Shown one piece after another: positions 12,101-21,642 of a DNA stretch of 64,000 bases. The position numbers were made by a program, and so were the translations under genes. Within the stretch, counting starts at the first letter, position 1, and each line of letters opens with the position of its first letter. Source of the DNA: Nectonema munidae (Eukaryota > Nematomorpha > Nectonematoida > Nectonematidae); the NCBI GenBank assembly GCA_030549495.1, contig JAUIRK010000341.1, positions 124,001-188,000 of the forward strand, given 5' to 3'. The notes under the pieces are model-generated. The model was not told where the DNA came from, searched no databases, and saw only the letters and a list, made by a program, of their open reading frames with translations.

Positions 12101-15100
12101 TTATCATGCAATTTATTCTTTAGTTAATAACACTTATATTTTAGTGAGCAAAACAAAAGGCTAATTTGCTTATTATGATTGACATGAAAAACAAAAAAGA
12201 TGTTTTAATTGAAGGCAATATGTGACATCTTTTTTGTTGTAAAACGAGGCTAGTTAAAGCAATTAAATGAGTTTCTTGTTTTGATGAACTAACCTTAATG
12301 TTCATCATCATATTAGTTAGTAGTCATTTGAATCGCACTTTTGATTTCACTCTTCATTCAATTTGTAGTGCATTATATCATTATTATATAGTTTTATGTT
12401 GACAAGATCATAAAATGCAAAAGTTTTTTTGTTAACTAGCCTTGTTTAACAACAAGGAAGATGCCACGTATTGCCTTCGATTGAAACATGTTCTTTGTTT
12501 TCCTTGTTAAATAGGCAATCATAGTAAGAAAATTGGCTTTTTGTTCTGCTCATCAATATAAGATATTTGTTGTAAAGCAATTAAATGAGTTTGTTGTTTT
12601 TATGAACTTACCTTAATATTCATAAAGTTCATTACACTTTTTTTATTTGAACACATTTCAATGAACACTTTCTCGTCCGAGGATGAAAACAATGGATGTA
12701 TCTTAGATGAAAGCCAGTGTTCTGAAAATTTCCAAAACGGGTCTTTTGATAAAGACACTTGTTCCTTCATTAGTTCTTCAGGTGATGATAACGATAGATT
12801 TTCTTCTGTTCAAACAAAAAATGAATCTTTTTTTGGAAAGCGAGAGATGTAACATTATGGGAGAATTACAAAAAAATAATTGTATCTACAATAAAATAAC
12901 TATCTATTAACATATCTACAATAAAGAGTTCCTTTAATTTGTTTTTTACATCAAATATTATTGAAGAAATAATTTCTCCTACAGGCTACAAAGAGAGAAG
13001 GAAAAAGAATATCGGAGCAAAACAAAACAAAGTGGCGCAATGTTGATGAAAATGAGCTCCAGGCTTTTTTGGTCTTTTAATCTTGTCTCGTAAAGAGCGA
13101 AATTGGGATGTTAATATGAAAACTTTGTTTCTGAGTTCTTTTTCTAATCCACAGTACGCTGCTACCATGTCTTTGAATCGATTTCAAGATGTGAAAAGAT
13201 TGCTGAGATTTGATGACAAAAGAACAAGGCAAGAAAGATCAATAAATGATAAGCTTGCACCAACCAGGCATATTTGGTCTATTTTCATCAATAACTGTAG
13301 AAAGTATTGCCCAATTTCAACAACTTTTACAGTAGACGAGCAACTTCTGTCTTATCGTGGGAGGTGTGGGTTTAGACAGTATATACCTCGTAAACCATCT
13401 AAGTATGGTCAAAATATTTTGGATATGTGATTCAAAGACGAGCTATGCTAGCGATGCGCTGGTGTATTTGGCAAAGCAACCTGGTGGTCAAGTGGAAAGA
13501 AATTTATCTTTTAAAATAGTTCTCAGTCTTTCTCGCCTCATGATTTCTAAAGAAAGATTACGTGGGAGAACTTCTCAATGAAAGGTGTAATAAAATATAA
13601 ATTTAATTTAAGTTTTGTAGAGTGTTGATTTTAGGTGGGGGGGGTAAAAAAAAGGGGGGGGGGGGCCAAAAAAAAAAAAAAAGAAAAAAAAAAAAAAAAA
13701 ACTGTGTTAACGAGGCCAGATTAGATCAATCTCGTAAAAACATTTCCTCACAGGACATACCCTAGCAATTTTATTTCGTAACTACTCTAGTAATTTTATT
13801 TCTACACTGGGCATACTTCTATATAAAAGATATAGAAGCTAACTATATAGCCAAGGAAGATATTCCAATGCTAACTTCTTCATGTTAATATATGTGTCAG
13901 AAATGGCACTCAATGCTTCAAAAATAAGTTTGACCGGTTTGGGGAGATTTTCTATCTCACTCCATTTGTGTTCTTTAACGAGAATAGCCTTTTGCAGCGT
14001 AAATTCTTCGAGATTCGCTGTCAATGACTTAAACTTGCTTACCCATAATTTTTATCCACGATGTCCGCCAGTTCAATTTCAAGATAAGACTTGCTTAGTC
14101 CTGTAAATGCAAATGTATTTAGCGGTGTGACAAATAGAGAGTTTGGTTTTCCTCTATAAACTCATTGAATCTTTCTCTAAAAGGATCTTGCATTGTAATA
14201 ATGGCACGATAGAAAAATCATGATTTAAACGTTTGTTCCTTACTTTGAAATCTTTTAAAAAAGGGAAATGAGAAAGCGTACTTTTTCGAACATCTTTGGC
14301 AAACACCGTCATCTTGCGCTCAAATGTCAAAACATGATCAAGCATCTGCTGTGCCGTATCTCCTTTTTCTTGATTTTTATTTAGCATTTTCAGGTGATTT
14401 GTCATATCCACCATAAAGTAAAACTTTTCTAACCAATTAAAGTTTTCTAGTTGAGAATAGCTAAATACTTTACTTTCCATGGAAGTTTTCGTATGTTTTT
14501 AGAAAGCCACAGGACTCTGTCATGCAATAGAAGATCCAAATATGTGTTCTCGACTTCTAATAATAAACAAAACTGTCGGTGACGTAGCGCAATTTCGATA
14601 ATTTTGTTCACTATCTTGATAACAAGGTTCATCACTTAAACACATTCAGAAGGGAATGTTTCAGCATATAATGCTTCTTGGTGAACAATGCAGTGAAAAA
14701 GCATTAGTTCTCGATTCAGTGACTTTTGAAGTAACTTCACAAAGCGCTACAATTACTGAGAGAATCTGATTTTTTGGAAATGATTCTGATTACGATTCTA
14801 GGAATTTCTGTGATTCTGTTTATAGAATTGAGCCCAACTCTAAGGGATAGTGATAACAGGCGCTAGTCTTATAATATCATTACGTGCAGTAACGCATGCA
14901 GAAATTTTTATTTCGAGAGGCCATATGAGGCACTACTGTATATGTTTACATGCATGCCTTGAATATTAGCTCAATAGAAAATAAATCAAATATATATTCC
15001 CTCAAATCAATTGCTATGAGGCATCATGACCGGGAAACAAAAATAATGCTTTGACTAAGGCAATAAAAAATAATCAGAAGGATGAAAGGATTTCAGAATC

Positions 15101-18100
15101 ATCATCCTTAAAATTTGCTTTCCTGAAGAAAAAATTACATACCTGAAGCTCATCGCAATCAGGTATGAAAAACTTAGAGCCAGCATGAAATATCTGAAAG
15201 GGCGATTAGCATGATTAAAGAATACCTTTTCGCATGAGTTTTTGAATAGAATTATTTAGATTCTTTATACAAGTTTTTAAAGTGCAGAGTTACCTCTCTA
15301 GATGAGAAGAGGTTCACCAGGAACTTCGTAGTTGGCACACCGTTTAGGTTAGGTTCATTGTATGTGTCAAAGAATTTAATTTGGTAACTCTGACGAAGTT
15401 CATTTCTCCCTACTTTATATAGCTAAACAAATGAGTAAAGTGAAGTTCAGTTTTACCCTCAAGAACCTTGGGAATTATAACCAAAATTTCATCTAATAGC
15501 TAATAAATTATTTGTGGTCACTCATTTTGCTGAGAAGTAAATTAAAAACATTACTGCATAGCTTTCTTTCAGAATTGTATTTCTCGAACAAAAATTACCT
15601 TTCGTAATTCAGGCTATAGAGAAATATAAGAAAGATGGAGCAAATGAGCTTATCTAAAGGAGGACTAGCTACAAATTATACAGATTCATCATTTTTAATT
15701 ACACGCGAGGTTTGGCCAAGGATAAATGTAGTACCTGTTGAAAGCAGAGAACTTAGAGAATCAGTTGGAGAGTCGATCAACAAAATAAGTGCGGATAAAG
15801 GACGAGTGTAAAGAGACGAGCTTGCGACTCCAAGAGGCTGAAGTAGAAAAAGTTGAGCTTCGTTACTCAAACTCTTTCGCCAATTTTCGCGAAAAGGCGA
15901 GTACAAGTCAAGACAGTTGGCTCGAATTATGCGCAGTTGGTGGATCATTTTAAATTGGCTGCCAATTTGAATGCTAAAGAGACAAGTTTTAAAAGATGAA
16001 GATTCTAAAGAGGATTGAGCTTTGGATGGTTGAGCGTTTATATCAAGACTTTGGAGAGAATTGATGTTCATATCAGGTTTACATCTTTTGCTAAAATAAA
16101 TTACTAATCTTATACAGTAGATATCAATATATCAACCATGCTTATAGAAAAGCATACAACTTTTAAAATAAACGAAAACTTAGTACATCTAAATATTTAG
16201 TTTGTACAAACTTGAGTAAACTCATTTCAATAATAATTTTGGGTGCTTAATATAATCCTATTTTGTACTTTATAAAAATAAAACAAAGCCTTCAAACATC
16301 ATTCAAGTAGAATGGAGAAAACTAATCATTGTTAATTGTTTAGCCCAATTCAGAAAAAGTGGTTTTCTTCTTATCGTATACATTTTTGGATCATTATTTT
16401 TAAGAATATTTACCCATCTTTTTCTCATTTTAAAATAATACTGCCAAATGGGTAGTAAAATAGAAAATCTTCTTAGTCTTGGGTAAGTAAAATAAAAAAT
16501 CACCTTTTTCAATTCATTAAGAAACAGAAGAGCTTTGTCTTAAAAAGAAGGCCAACTTTGAAAAAAGCTGTAAAAATTGATATATGCTAACAAGGATCAT
16601 AAAAAGTGACCCGAAAGTCTTAATATACTCTTTTAAAAATGCACCTCTTCTGTAAAAAATAGTTCACTCGGATGCTATATATAAAAATCTAAATTTATGA
16701 GTATAACAGTTTATGGGCAAAGCAGATCTATCAGTCATTTCCAATTAGAGAAAAATTTTTACATGTAAAGAGACTAGACAATGGGGAAATATTTCTAAAA
16801 TTTATTGTTATGGAAAAATTTACAATATGAAAGTTGACATACTAAAAAAAGCCGTATTTCCTTAAAATTATAAAATAAAAATCAATAAATTGGCATAAAT
16901 GAAAAATCGTTTTCATGAGTATAATCTTTTATATTGGTAAGATAATTTCAAATTAAATAAAAAGTTAAAAAACGTTGGTCAAAATAATAATTATTTACTT
17001 AGTTGTAAAATGATCATAAAAAGGTATATTTTAGATTGTTTCGACTCCAAAATCAAATAGAGCGCCTCTTTCCGCAATTATGTGAAAGGAACAATGAGGA
17101 ATTTGAACGACTTGTGTTGCACACTGAAGTCAGGTCGTTGGCGAAAAGTAATTGTGTGTATTATTATGTTGCACTATCGGAGAGTATTATCTTTTGTTGG
17201 GTGGATTCTTAATACAAAGGGTGACATCTTCTACCTGTCTCAACTATTTGAAAAGCTGAGTTTCCTAAACAGAGCTCCATAAAATGACTCCACCGTGTTT
17301 TCCTCCAAGGGGCAATTATAGCATTTAACGCAAAAGTGTTCTGGTGCAAAGTTTCGTCTTTTACAGATATACACATGTTCAATGATGACTTAGCTGTGTA
17401 CGTATACTGATAAATTAAAGCATTGGATAATAATCGCGATTCACTGGCCTATTCCAGTGGGAAAGAAATTTTTTGTGATTTTGATATAAGATTTCAATCT
17501 CTACTGTGCATAATGTAAAATGATGGAATAAACAACTTGTAAATTGTTTTTCGTTTGAAAAAATAAATAAAAAAAAGAGTGGGAAAATGGGAGTACCTTT
17601 TGATAAACTTTTCATTATCAGCAATGAACATAAAAACGTCATTGAAGAAGTGACAAGCGGTACGCTGCTCCACATTCCAGGGCATACTCTCGTTGTTTGA
17701 AACGTTGGCATCAGAGGAAGATGAGAAAAGGGGAGAAGAAGCGGAAATCAACCATCTACGATATCTTTTTCGCAGTTGAAGAAACTGAGTATTCATGAGA
17801 ATTGCGAGTTTTGATTGTAGCATTTGCATCTCACACATTTGTTTCTGCAGTAATGCGTTCACCACATCTTCATCAACTCCATTTTCTTCATCTATAACGT
17901 CAAAAAGCTCACTCATTTCTTTTATTTTCCTATATTTGGGGAAATAAACAAATTATTGAAGTCATAAAAGTATTTAATAGATCATAGAAATATAATGTCC
18001 ATCTATAAAGAATAAATATATAATAGGAATATATAGAAACATTTGGCGTGTAAGGTTGGTTAGATACTCAAGGTTTCGATAACTCAAGGTCTTGGGTTCG

Positions 18101-21100
18101 GTCCCACATCAAGCCTACTTTCTCATAGTTCGATACAAGCGGCGCAATTGCGCCTTCTCGTTGAAAACACAGAACAATAGTTTAACCTTTATAAAAAAAT
18201 AATAGTAACAATTTAGTAGTCTAATAAATTCCTTTAACACTTTAATTAATTATTCAACATAACTACCTTTTCTACTAATTCTAGTTTTAAATTTATGTTA
18301 CCAAACTGAAATAAAGACATTTGAATACAGACTTGAAGAGAGTGGATATGGACAGGCATAAACGAATAAATTGAATTTTTATTGAAAGATTGGTAATTTG
18401 GTAATGCTTGATAATAAAATAGGGTTTCGTAAACAATGGTATGAGACTCAAAGCTAATATAGTAGAGCGCTTTCTTTTTTTGTTAACTGATCCTCTATGA
18501 GAGGTCTTCTATGTAGCGTTACTCTATAGATCTTCTATATAGAGCCTCTAAAAAGGATGAAAAGAGAACAATGCATTAAATAACGAAAAATGTATTGAAA
18601 AAAAGAACCTTTCTTTACATTCCTTGATTTCTTCGTTGCAAGAAGTTACAATACTGCTGTAGAAATTTCTTATCCTTTTACATAATTCGTTTTCAGCGTT
18701 GGTGATACTTGAATTCGAAAAAATGTTGTTATAAAACTCGGCAAAAGTTTTGAAATCTTGCTCAAAATCTGGATCCAAACTACGCTTAGTATCCTAAACA
18801 TGTAAAAATATAAATTCAACAAAAAATTGAAACTTAAATAATAGCATATATAACTATTTATATTTGAGCAAAAATGCTTAAATTGAGGTATAAGTCAGAA
18901 TATTATCTCTTACAATTTGTCTTTTTAACAGCTTTAGACAATTTGGGTACAACATGATAAAAGAAGAATGCGGTGCACCACAAAGCGTTGCTTTATAGGT
19001 TAACCAATTCAAGTTCACAATCATGTCCACTCAACATTTTTATTTCTTATTACAAATGATTGAGGTTTTTCAGGTTTATAAGATAAATATATCAAAAAAA
19101 CCCAAACTAGGATTAGTTTTTAACGTAAATTTCATTATTAGAGTAGAAAATGCGACTCATGTAAGAGATATATAAAAATTACAACACAAAATATATTTGT
19201 ACTCAGTGTCAATAACTAAAAAAAGATTTTTCATTTAGAAATATAAATTTTATAACAATGTATGAAATTTTTAACATTTTCATTGTAATTCAAAATAAAA
19301 TTCATATAAATTTGAGGTTTCTAGCCAATTAAATTAATGATTCATACACCTGTCAACTATTAGACCAAAGTCCTAAAGATATTTTCAAACAATTTACTTT
19401 ACAAACTGAATATATGTCTAGGTAGCAATAGTATGAAGATTATATAAGATGATTCCTTACTTTTCTGTTAGTAATCTAGTTTGATAACATCTCGTTGCTA
19501 AAAATTTTAAATCTTAATTTTAAGCACCAAAGTGTCTCAGTACAGAGTAATCAATCCCCCTAACCAAAACATTTGATATTAATTAGGTCTTTAGACAATT
19601 GGTGAGAAAAATCTTTTAGATCCTGTCTTTCTTTGTAATAGAACGATTTCTTGTCTGTAACCTTTCATAGTGAGTCTGCTTTCTGGTTCAGACCAAAGAA
19701 AATACACAAAGTAATACATTATAAAAAATATATATATTATGTAAATTCACATTTATGCAATATATCGCTCTTGATGAACTGTAGGGCGCTGAAAAGTCCA
19801 TCTCTAGCTGATATTGAAAAAGTGGGAGGTGAAGTTTCATCACTCTCCGAAGCGCAATTCTAACGATGATTTCTTCCTCTGTCAGCCATTTCCTCCCTCA
19901 AAAGGATATTTGAATACAATTGTTTCAACTATTTTCACTAAATGGAAAATGGGAATGGATCTGGTAGAGCACGTCACTTTTTTTCAAAATCTTTTTTTTA
20001 GTTAGAGATATTTTCAGGGCACAAGACATTAACTATTTTTTTAACATTTAGATTAAATTTAATAAAATTTTGTGAATTAAGATAATTCTATGCTTTATCC
20101 TCGATGCTTCACAGGGGTTTTAGAAAACAGATAAAGTCTGAAAAACAAAAACTTTAGATTTGTGTTACTTATGCAATACATAAAATATTTAATGTTTGAT
20201 TTTTAAAGTAAAATAAAGTTTTGCCTATTTTTCTCCTTGTTAATTTTATGTTATGGGCGACATATGCATAACATTGAAAAAATTATCATTATTCCTTAGT
20301 AGAGTCTTTCCTACCTTGGCATGAAGATTTGTCTGGCTAATAGGTTTCTAAATTTTTGTAAAAAGACCAGACAATCTCTGGAAAAGGAACTCTCCATGGA
20401 TTGCAACTCGAGGACAAAACTCAGACGGAAATACTTCAAATAATTCTTGGATTCATAACGCATCACCTGGGAACAGTTCCAAATAGCTGCAGACGTTTTT
20501 CGCCTCTCCTAAATAATCTCATGGAGAAGAGTTTACCGTTATTTTTGAAGTACTAAGGTAAATTCTTTTTGTTCTTCTAACTCAGATAATTTTGTGGATG
20601 CAACACCAGTGTCAATAACATTTGTATGCTATTACGAATACTACACAGTAAGGTTGACATCGGCACTCCCTATAGCCCTTGTTAAGATTTCGCACTATTC
20701 ACGGCAAGTATTCACTTCAAGGGCAACGCAATCTTCCATTCTGACTATGAAGGGGATTAGGTGTGTTGAAAAATCTAGAATTAAAGGGAGCAACCAACCT
20801 CTTAGTATATTGACAAATACAAAAGTTGCTACTACCTCCTGCAAACTACGATGCGCTACATCGACATAAAATCCAATCTAGCGGAATAACAATTCTACAG
20901 GACACTCTTCATGCCTATTCCATCAAACAATAACCACCTCAGAAATTAAAGTTTTAGTTAAAAGAATATCATTTACTTGTATGTCCATATTTTTGTAAAA
21001 TCACACTTTCTCGATGTTTTGTTTAATTTTATAAAAATTTTGGGGGTACCTACTACCGTTTTTGCAGTAGTACTCCAAATGAATGACCTTAACTCTGGAA

Positions 21101-21300
21101 AAAAATTTCTCGTAAAATTAAGGTACTTTACTCTAATATAATTTTTAATTTATTAAATAATAATTTTAGTTAAAAAAATAAATGCTAACCTTATGTGTTA
21201 TTTCTTTTTCTGTAAAGTTAATATCGTTGATACGTGAAATTCCTTTACTGATATGTTTTTTTATATCTTCAAAAAATATATTCTCCTCACTTTTTTCCAT
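2912..21300 (-). CDS. FERRY3: FERRY3 (C12orf4) homologue, seven-exon gene
   Basis: Exons on the minus strand: 21190-21300, 18609-18793, 17597-17929, 15735-16090, 11551-11675, 7911-8249, 2912-3142. Every junction has GT/AG borders and compatible phase (0, 2, 2, 1, 0, 0), giving 1680 nt, or 559 codons plus stop; human C12orf4 is about 552 residues. Recognised blocks match that family in order: an N-terminal helical part (DPDFEQDF, then a KERKIKEM coiled region), the FKMIHQLRIIRANCLDL block, FANVCQQSIELHF, SGDVVISKHSNL, and the C-terminal RAELVLKNLKS block with LLIPATFSSEIFENL. In mammals C12orf4 is a subunit of the FERRY complex, a Rab5 effector that links mRNAs and ribosomes to early endosomes. 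The human N-terminus (about 90 residues before the DPDF-type block) is not matched by exon 1, so the start is the weakest part. Introns run from 0.7 to 4.8 kb and are full of transposons. Confidence 0.88.
3315..3400. mobile_element. Tigger/pogo-like terminal remnant
   Basis: The sequence starts TACAGTAAAACTTCTTC and continues with GCGGACACC and TGTGGACA words, the pattern of pogo/Tigger termini, which insert at TA and begin CAGTA. No facing right end was found nearby. It may be the outer end of a larger decayed element, now interrupted, within FERRY3 intron 6. Confidence 0.4.
3700..5330 (+). pseudogene. Broken copy of a multi-copy conserved hypothetical gene
   Basis: The blocks resemble a family of uncharacterised proteins found in many copies in arthropods and Hydra. 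A cysteine-rich N-terminal part (CYVCREFFAKR, CDYCCRILEGW, WREPTDHLTDCSFC) is followed by a middle part with SRLKQWELL, and a C-terminal part with MSLKLHVLHAHLNNF and EEHGERFHQDV. The order and spacing match what I remember of the family. The copy is broken in several places and cannot encode the whole protein. The family's origin (host-derived multigene family or passenger of a mobile element) is not known to me. It lies antisense inside FERRY3 intron 6. Confidence 0.7.
5331..6109. repeat. A+T-rich spacer with a nested palindrome cluster
   Basis: Non-coding intron DNA. Positions 5760-5772 and 5861-5873 are perfect 13-bp inverted repeats (taatgatgaagtt). Between them sits a perfect short hairpin, GTATTTGC-ACATA-GCAAATAC. 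This may be the core of a small foldback element or an unusual secondary structure. Nothing else was seen. Confidence 0.5.
6110..7060 (+). mobile_element. Tigger/pogo (Tc1-mariner) transposase, decayed
   Basis: The frame from 6110 opens with a pipsqueak-type helix-turn-helix (SLAEKFKIISAYEK, YRELAKDFKVGKTQIQ), as in CENP-B and Tigger proteins. A second frame (6387-6740) gives the CENP-B-type DNA-binding stretch GWLDKFRKRN and the first catalytic aspartate in FNFDETGLNYRVLP. Further on, LPVKWFANKKARMTSSIF and LLDNAPSH supply the second aspartate, and LQPLEGGIIKCFK follows. Several frame changes separate these blocks, so the copy is dead. It lies in FERRY3 intron 6, antisense to the gene. Clear terminal repeats were not found. 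Confidence 0.85.
7061..7910. other. FERRY3 intron 6, remainder
   Basis: A+T-rich sequence without a convincing frame. The first few hundred bases may be the decayed 3' part of the neighbouring Tigger copy. Confidence 0.4.
7911..8249 (-). CDS. FERRY3: FERRY3 exon 6
   Basis: Encodes model residues 371-483, phase 0 to 0. The acceptor CTTTTTCCATTTAG precedes LESNSSSIFNSGDVVISKHS and the donor GAA|GTAAGA follows MTNDVNTE. The blocks SGDVVISKHSNL and EEVPLFTALHSIFKTC align with the human GEFYITRHSNL and DPAIMGLRNILKVC regions. A serine/threonine/histidine-rich linker separates them and is longer than in human. Confidence 0.88.
8250..9787. other. FERRY3 intron 5, 3' part
   Basis: A+T-rich intron sequence with no convincing coding block, RNA gene or repeat border on either strand. 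Confidence 0.4.
9790..10640. mobile_element. Foldback element with long inverted arms
   Basis: The left arm (from about 9790) and the reverse complement of the right arm (about 10430-10640) share long blocks, for example GGAAAAATCGCC, TGATAAAAACAGTTTGG and GAAGTACCATTTTATCTCTT, in the same order and spacing. The left arm is interrupted by a LINE 3' end at about 9925-10205; after it, the sequence resumes with GTAATTATTTTTTTAT, exactly as the right arm does. The layout is a MITE-like or foldback DNA element with arms of roughly 180-200 bp. No coding sequence is present and the superfamily is unresolved. Confidence 0.75.
9925..10205 (+). mobile_element. LINE 3' end, severely 5'-truncated
   Basis: This segment is absent from the matching position of the right foldback arm. 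It ends in AATAAAATTGATTTGATTTG, a tail typical of CR1/Jockey-like non-LTR elements, so it is a short 3' UTR copy inserted after the foldback. Exact borders are uncertain by about 10-20 bp. Confidence 0.6.
10641..11550. other. FERRY3 intron 5, 5' part
   Basis: Non-coding as far as I can see. The frame open at 10888-11154 has no recognisable motif and looks like chance in A+T-rich DNA. Confidence 0.35.
11551..11675 (-). CDS. FERRY3: FERRY3 exon 5
   Basis: A 125-nt exon, in phase 1 and out phase 0, model residues 329-370. The acceptor TTTCTTTGTATGTTTAG precedes AGTTTGC, and the junction codon reads GAG. FANVCQQSIELHFNSFEKQV matches human [20 protein letters not shown]. Two donors are possible; the one giving AAA|GTAATT keeps the frame into exon 6. 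Confidence 0.87.
11823..13590 (+). mobile_element. piggyBac element, right end missing
   Basis: The left end is intact: TTAA (11819-11822), then CCCTTGGATACACATGTG and the subterminal palindrome GGGGTCAAATTGACCCC. An acidic N-terminal frame starts at 12661 (MNTFSSEDE). After a gap with an acceptor-like CTCCTACAG come MSLNRFQDVKRLLRFDD, SINDKLAPTRHIW and TVDEQLLSYRGRCGFRQYIP, the first catalytic aspartate region of piggyBac transposases. A frame change follows (FWICDSKTSYA), and the copy stops near 13590, before the other catalytic residues and the right terminus. The 3' break lies about 45 bp from a homopolymer tract, so an assembly problem cannot be excluded. It sits in FERRY3 intron 4. Confidence 0.88.
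12146..12622. repeat. Compound inverted and direct repeat inside the piggyBac 5' region
   Basis: Arm A (12146-12257) and arm A' (about 12431-12552) are inverted copies; both contain a GAAGGCAATA(C/T)GTG word and end GGCTAGTTAA. A separate 50-bp unit beginning AAAGCAATTAAATGAGTTT follows each arm in direct orientation (12256-12305 and 12573-12622). The order is A, B, A', B. It lies between the piggyBac left terminus and its coding region. Confidence 0.75.
13635..13702. repeat. Poly-G/poly-A homopolymer tract
   Basis: Runs of G (8 and 12) alternate with runs of A (8, 14 and 18). This is low complexity and a likely source of sequencing or assembly error. Confidence 0.85.
13840..14750 (-). mobile_element. 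hAT-ZBED (ZBED5/GTF2IRD2-type) transposase remnant
   Basis: Read on the minus strand, the blocks follow the family order: HQEALYAETFPSECV, VIKIVNKIIEIALRHRQF, DLLLHDRVLWLSKN (the histidine and WLS motif of hAT-ZBED proteins), then NWLEKFYFMVDMTNHLKMLN and a C-terminal MKKLALEYLPWLYS dimerisation-type end. The BED finger and first catalytic region are absent, and frames shift between blocks. Decayed copy within FERRY3 intron 4. Confidence 0.75.
14751..15734. other. FERRY3 intron 4, 3' part
   Basis: A+T-rich sequence with no recognisable gene or repeat border. The upstream part may be the eroded N-terminal half of the adjacent hAT-ZBED copy. Confidence 0.35.
15735..16090 (-). CDS. FERRY3: FERRY3 exon 4
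   Basis: A 356-nt exon, in phase 2 and out phase 1, model residues 210-329. The acceptor TATTTTAG|C and donor CAACAG|GTACTA are used. FKMIHQLRIIRANCLDLYS and SALILLIDSPTDS align with human LKTMHNLRLLRADMLDF and GLVLLVDNRINS. The frame stays open past the donor for about 20 codons without family similarity, so the donor is preferred. Confidence 0.88.
16091..17034. other. FERRY3 intron 3, 3' part
   Basis: Very A+T-rich sequence; no coding block, RNA gene or repeat end recognised. Confidence 0.4.
17035..17420 (+). mobile_element. hAT-ZBED transposase fragment
   Basis: A short decayed piece with the family's histidine block (LCERNNEEFERLVLHTEVRS, where active relatives read LLLHTEVRWLSRG). It is followed by DIFYLSQLFEKLSFLNRAP, matching the family's DIFEKLNELNLSLQG-like segment. 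Two or more frame changes occur. It lies in FERRY3 intron 3, opposite in orientation to the gene. Confidence 0.6.
17597..17929 (-). CDS. FERRY3: FERRY3 exon 3
   Basis: A 333-nt exon, phase 2 in and phase 2 out, model residues 99-210. The junction with exon 2 reads CKERKIKEMSELFDVIDEE, matching the coiled, charged stretch KLRERQGIEMEKVMQELG of human C12orf4. VNALLQKQMCEMQMLQSKL and LRKRYRRWL fit the following human helix. A serine-rich loop follows. The donor is AAAAG|GTACTC. Confidence 0.87.
18044..18166 (+). mobile_element. tRNA-derived SINE, copy 1
   Basis: This begins with an A-box-like GGTTGGTTAGATAC and has a B-box-like GGGTTCGGTCCC about 45 nt later, followed by a non-tRNA body with GCGGCGCAATTGCGCC. 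A second copy occurs at 21517-21642 on the other strand with the same order of blocks, which makes it a repeat family, not a tRNA gene. It lies in FERRY3 intron 2. Confidence 0.75.
18609..18793 (-). CDS. FERRY3: FERRY3 exon 2
   Basis: A 185-nt exon, in phase 0 and out phase 2, model residues 38-99. The acceptor TTTACATGTTTAG precedes DTKRSLDPDFEQDFKTFAEF, which matches human EEPSWDEDFADVYHDLI. NAENELCKRIRNFYSSI matches LLNLEHNYFVSISELI. The donor AG|GTTCTT is weak but gives the correct phase into exon 3. Confidence 0.85.
18794..21189. other. FERRY3 intron 1
   Basis: About 2.4 kb. Most is very A+T-rich. Positions 20300-20960 are noticeably less so and have a long open stretch (20594-20869), but no splice-bounded exon or known protein motif was recognised there; a decayed repeat is the likeliest reading. 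Confidence 0.35.
21190..21300 (-). CDS. FERRY3: FERRY3 exon 1 (putative start exon)
   Basis: ATG at 21300, 37 codons (MEKSEENIFFEDIKKHISKG onward), with the donor CATAAG|GTTAGC in phase 0, which joins exon 2 in frame. An in-frame TAA stands four codons upstream and no acceptor is visible, supporting the ATG as the start. The human protein has about 90 more N-terminal residues with no counterpart here. This may be an alternative start, a lineage-specific shortening, or a wrong first exon. Confidence 0.6.
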
Positions 21301-21516
21301 TAAAAATTAATTCAAAATACAACCATTTAAAGAAACAGGATTGAATGATATTTTATTATTCAAAATAAAAATACAGACAAAAAAAGACATAAATTTAAAG
21401 TATTATTGAAAATTTTAAGCTATATTGTAAGATATTCTATGGTAAATAAAATTCTGTCGATAAGAAATAATCTTTCAAAATACAATTAAAGATAAAATGT
21501 AAAGATACCGTGAGGA

Positions 21517-21642
21517 GTTTTCACCTAGAAGGCACAATAGCGCTCCTTGTAACCAACTATGATGAAAGGAGGCTTAATGCTGTATCGAACTAAAACCCAA
21601 GACCGTGAGTTATCCAAATCCAGTATCTAACCAACGTTACTG
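21517..21642 (-). mobile_element. tRNA-derived SINE, copy 2
   Basis: On the minus strand the sequence reads CGTTGGTTAGATACTGG, then GGTCTTGGGTTTTAGTTCGA and a body ending TGTGCCTTCTAGGTGAAAAC, block by block the same as the copy at 18044-18166. The two copies differ at many positions, so they are not a recent duplication. It lies just upstream of FERRY3 exon 1. Confidence 0.75.

Noticed and set aside
15676-15734. Continuation of FERRY3 exon 4 to the stop
   Set aside because: The donor at 15734 joins exon 5 in phase and restores family similarity; the continuation does not.
18044-18130. tRNA gene
   Set aside because: A- and B-box-like words are present, but no cloverleaf is evident and a diverged second copy with a shared non-tRNA body exists, so a SINE is the better call.
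20594-20869. 91-codon frame in a less A+T-rich stretch
   Set aside because: No splice logic, motif or known family; probably a decayed repeat.
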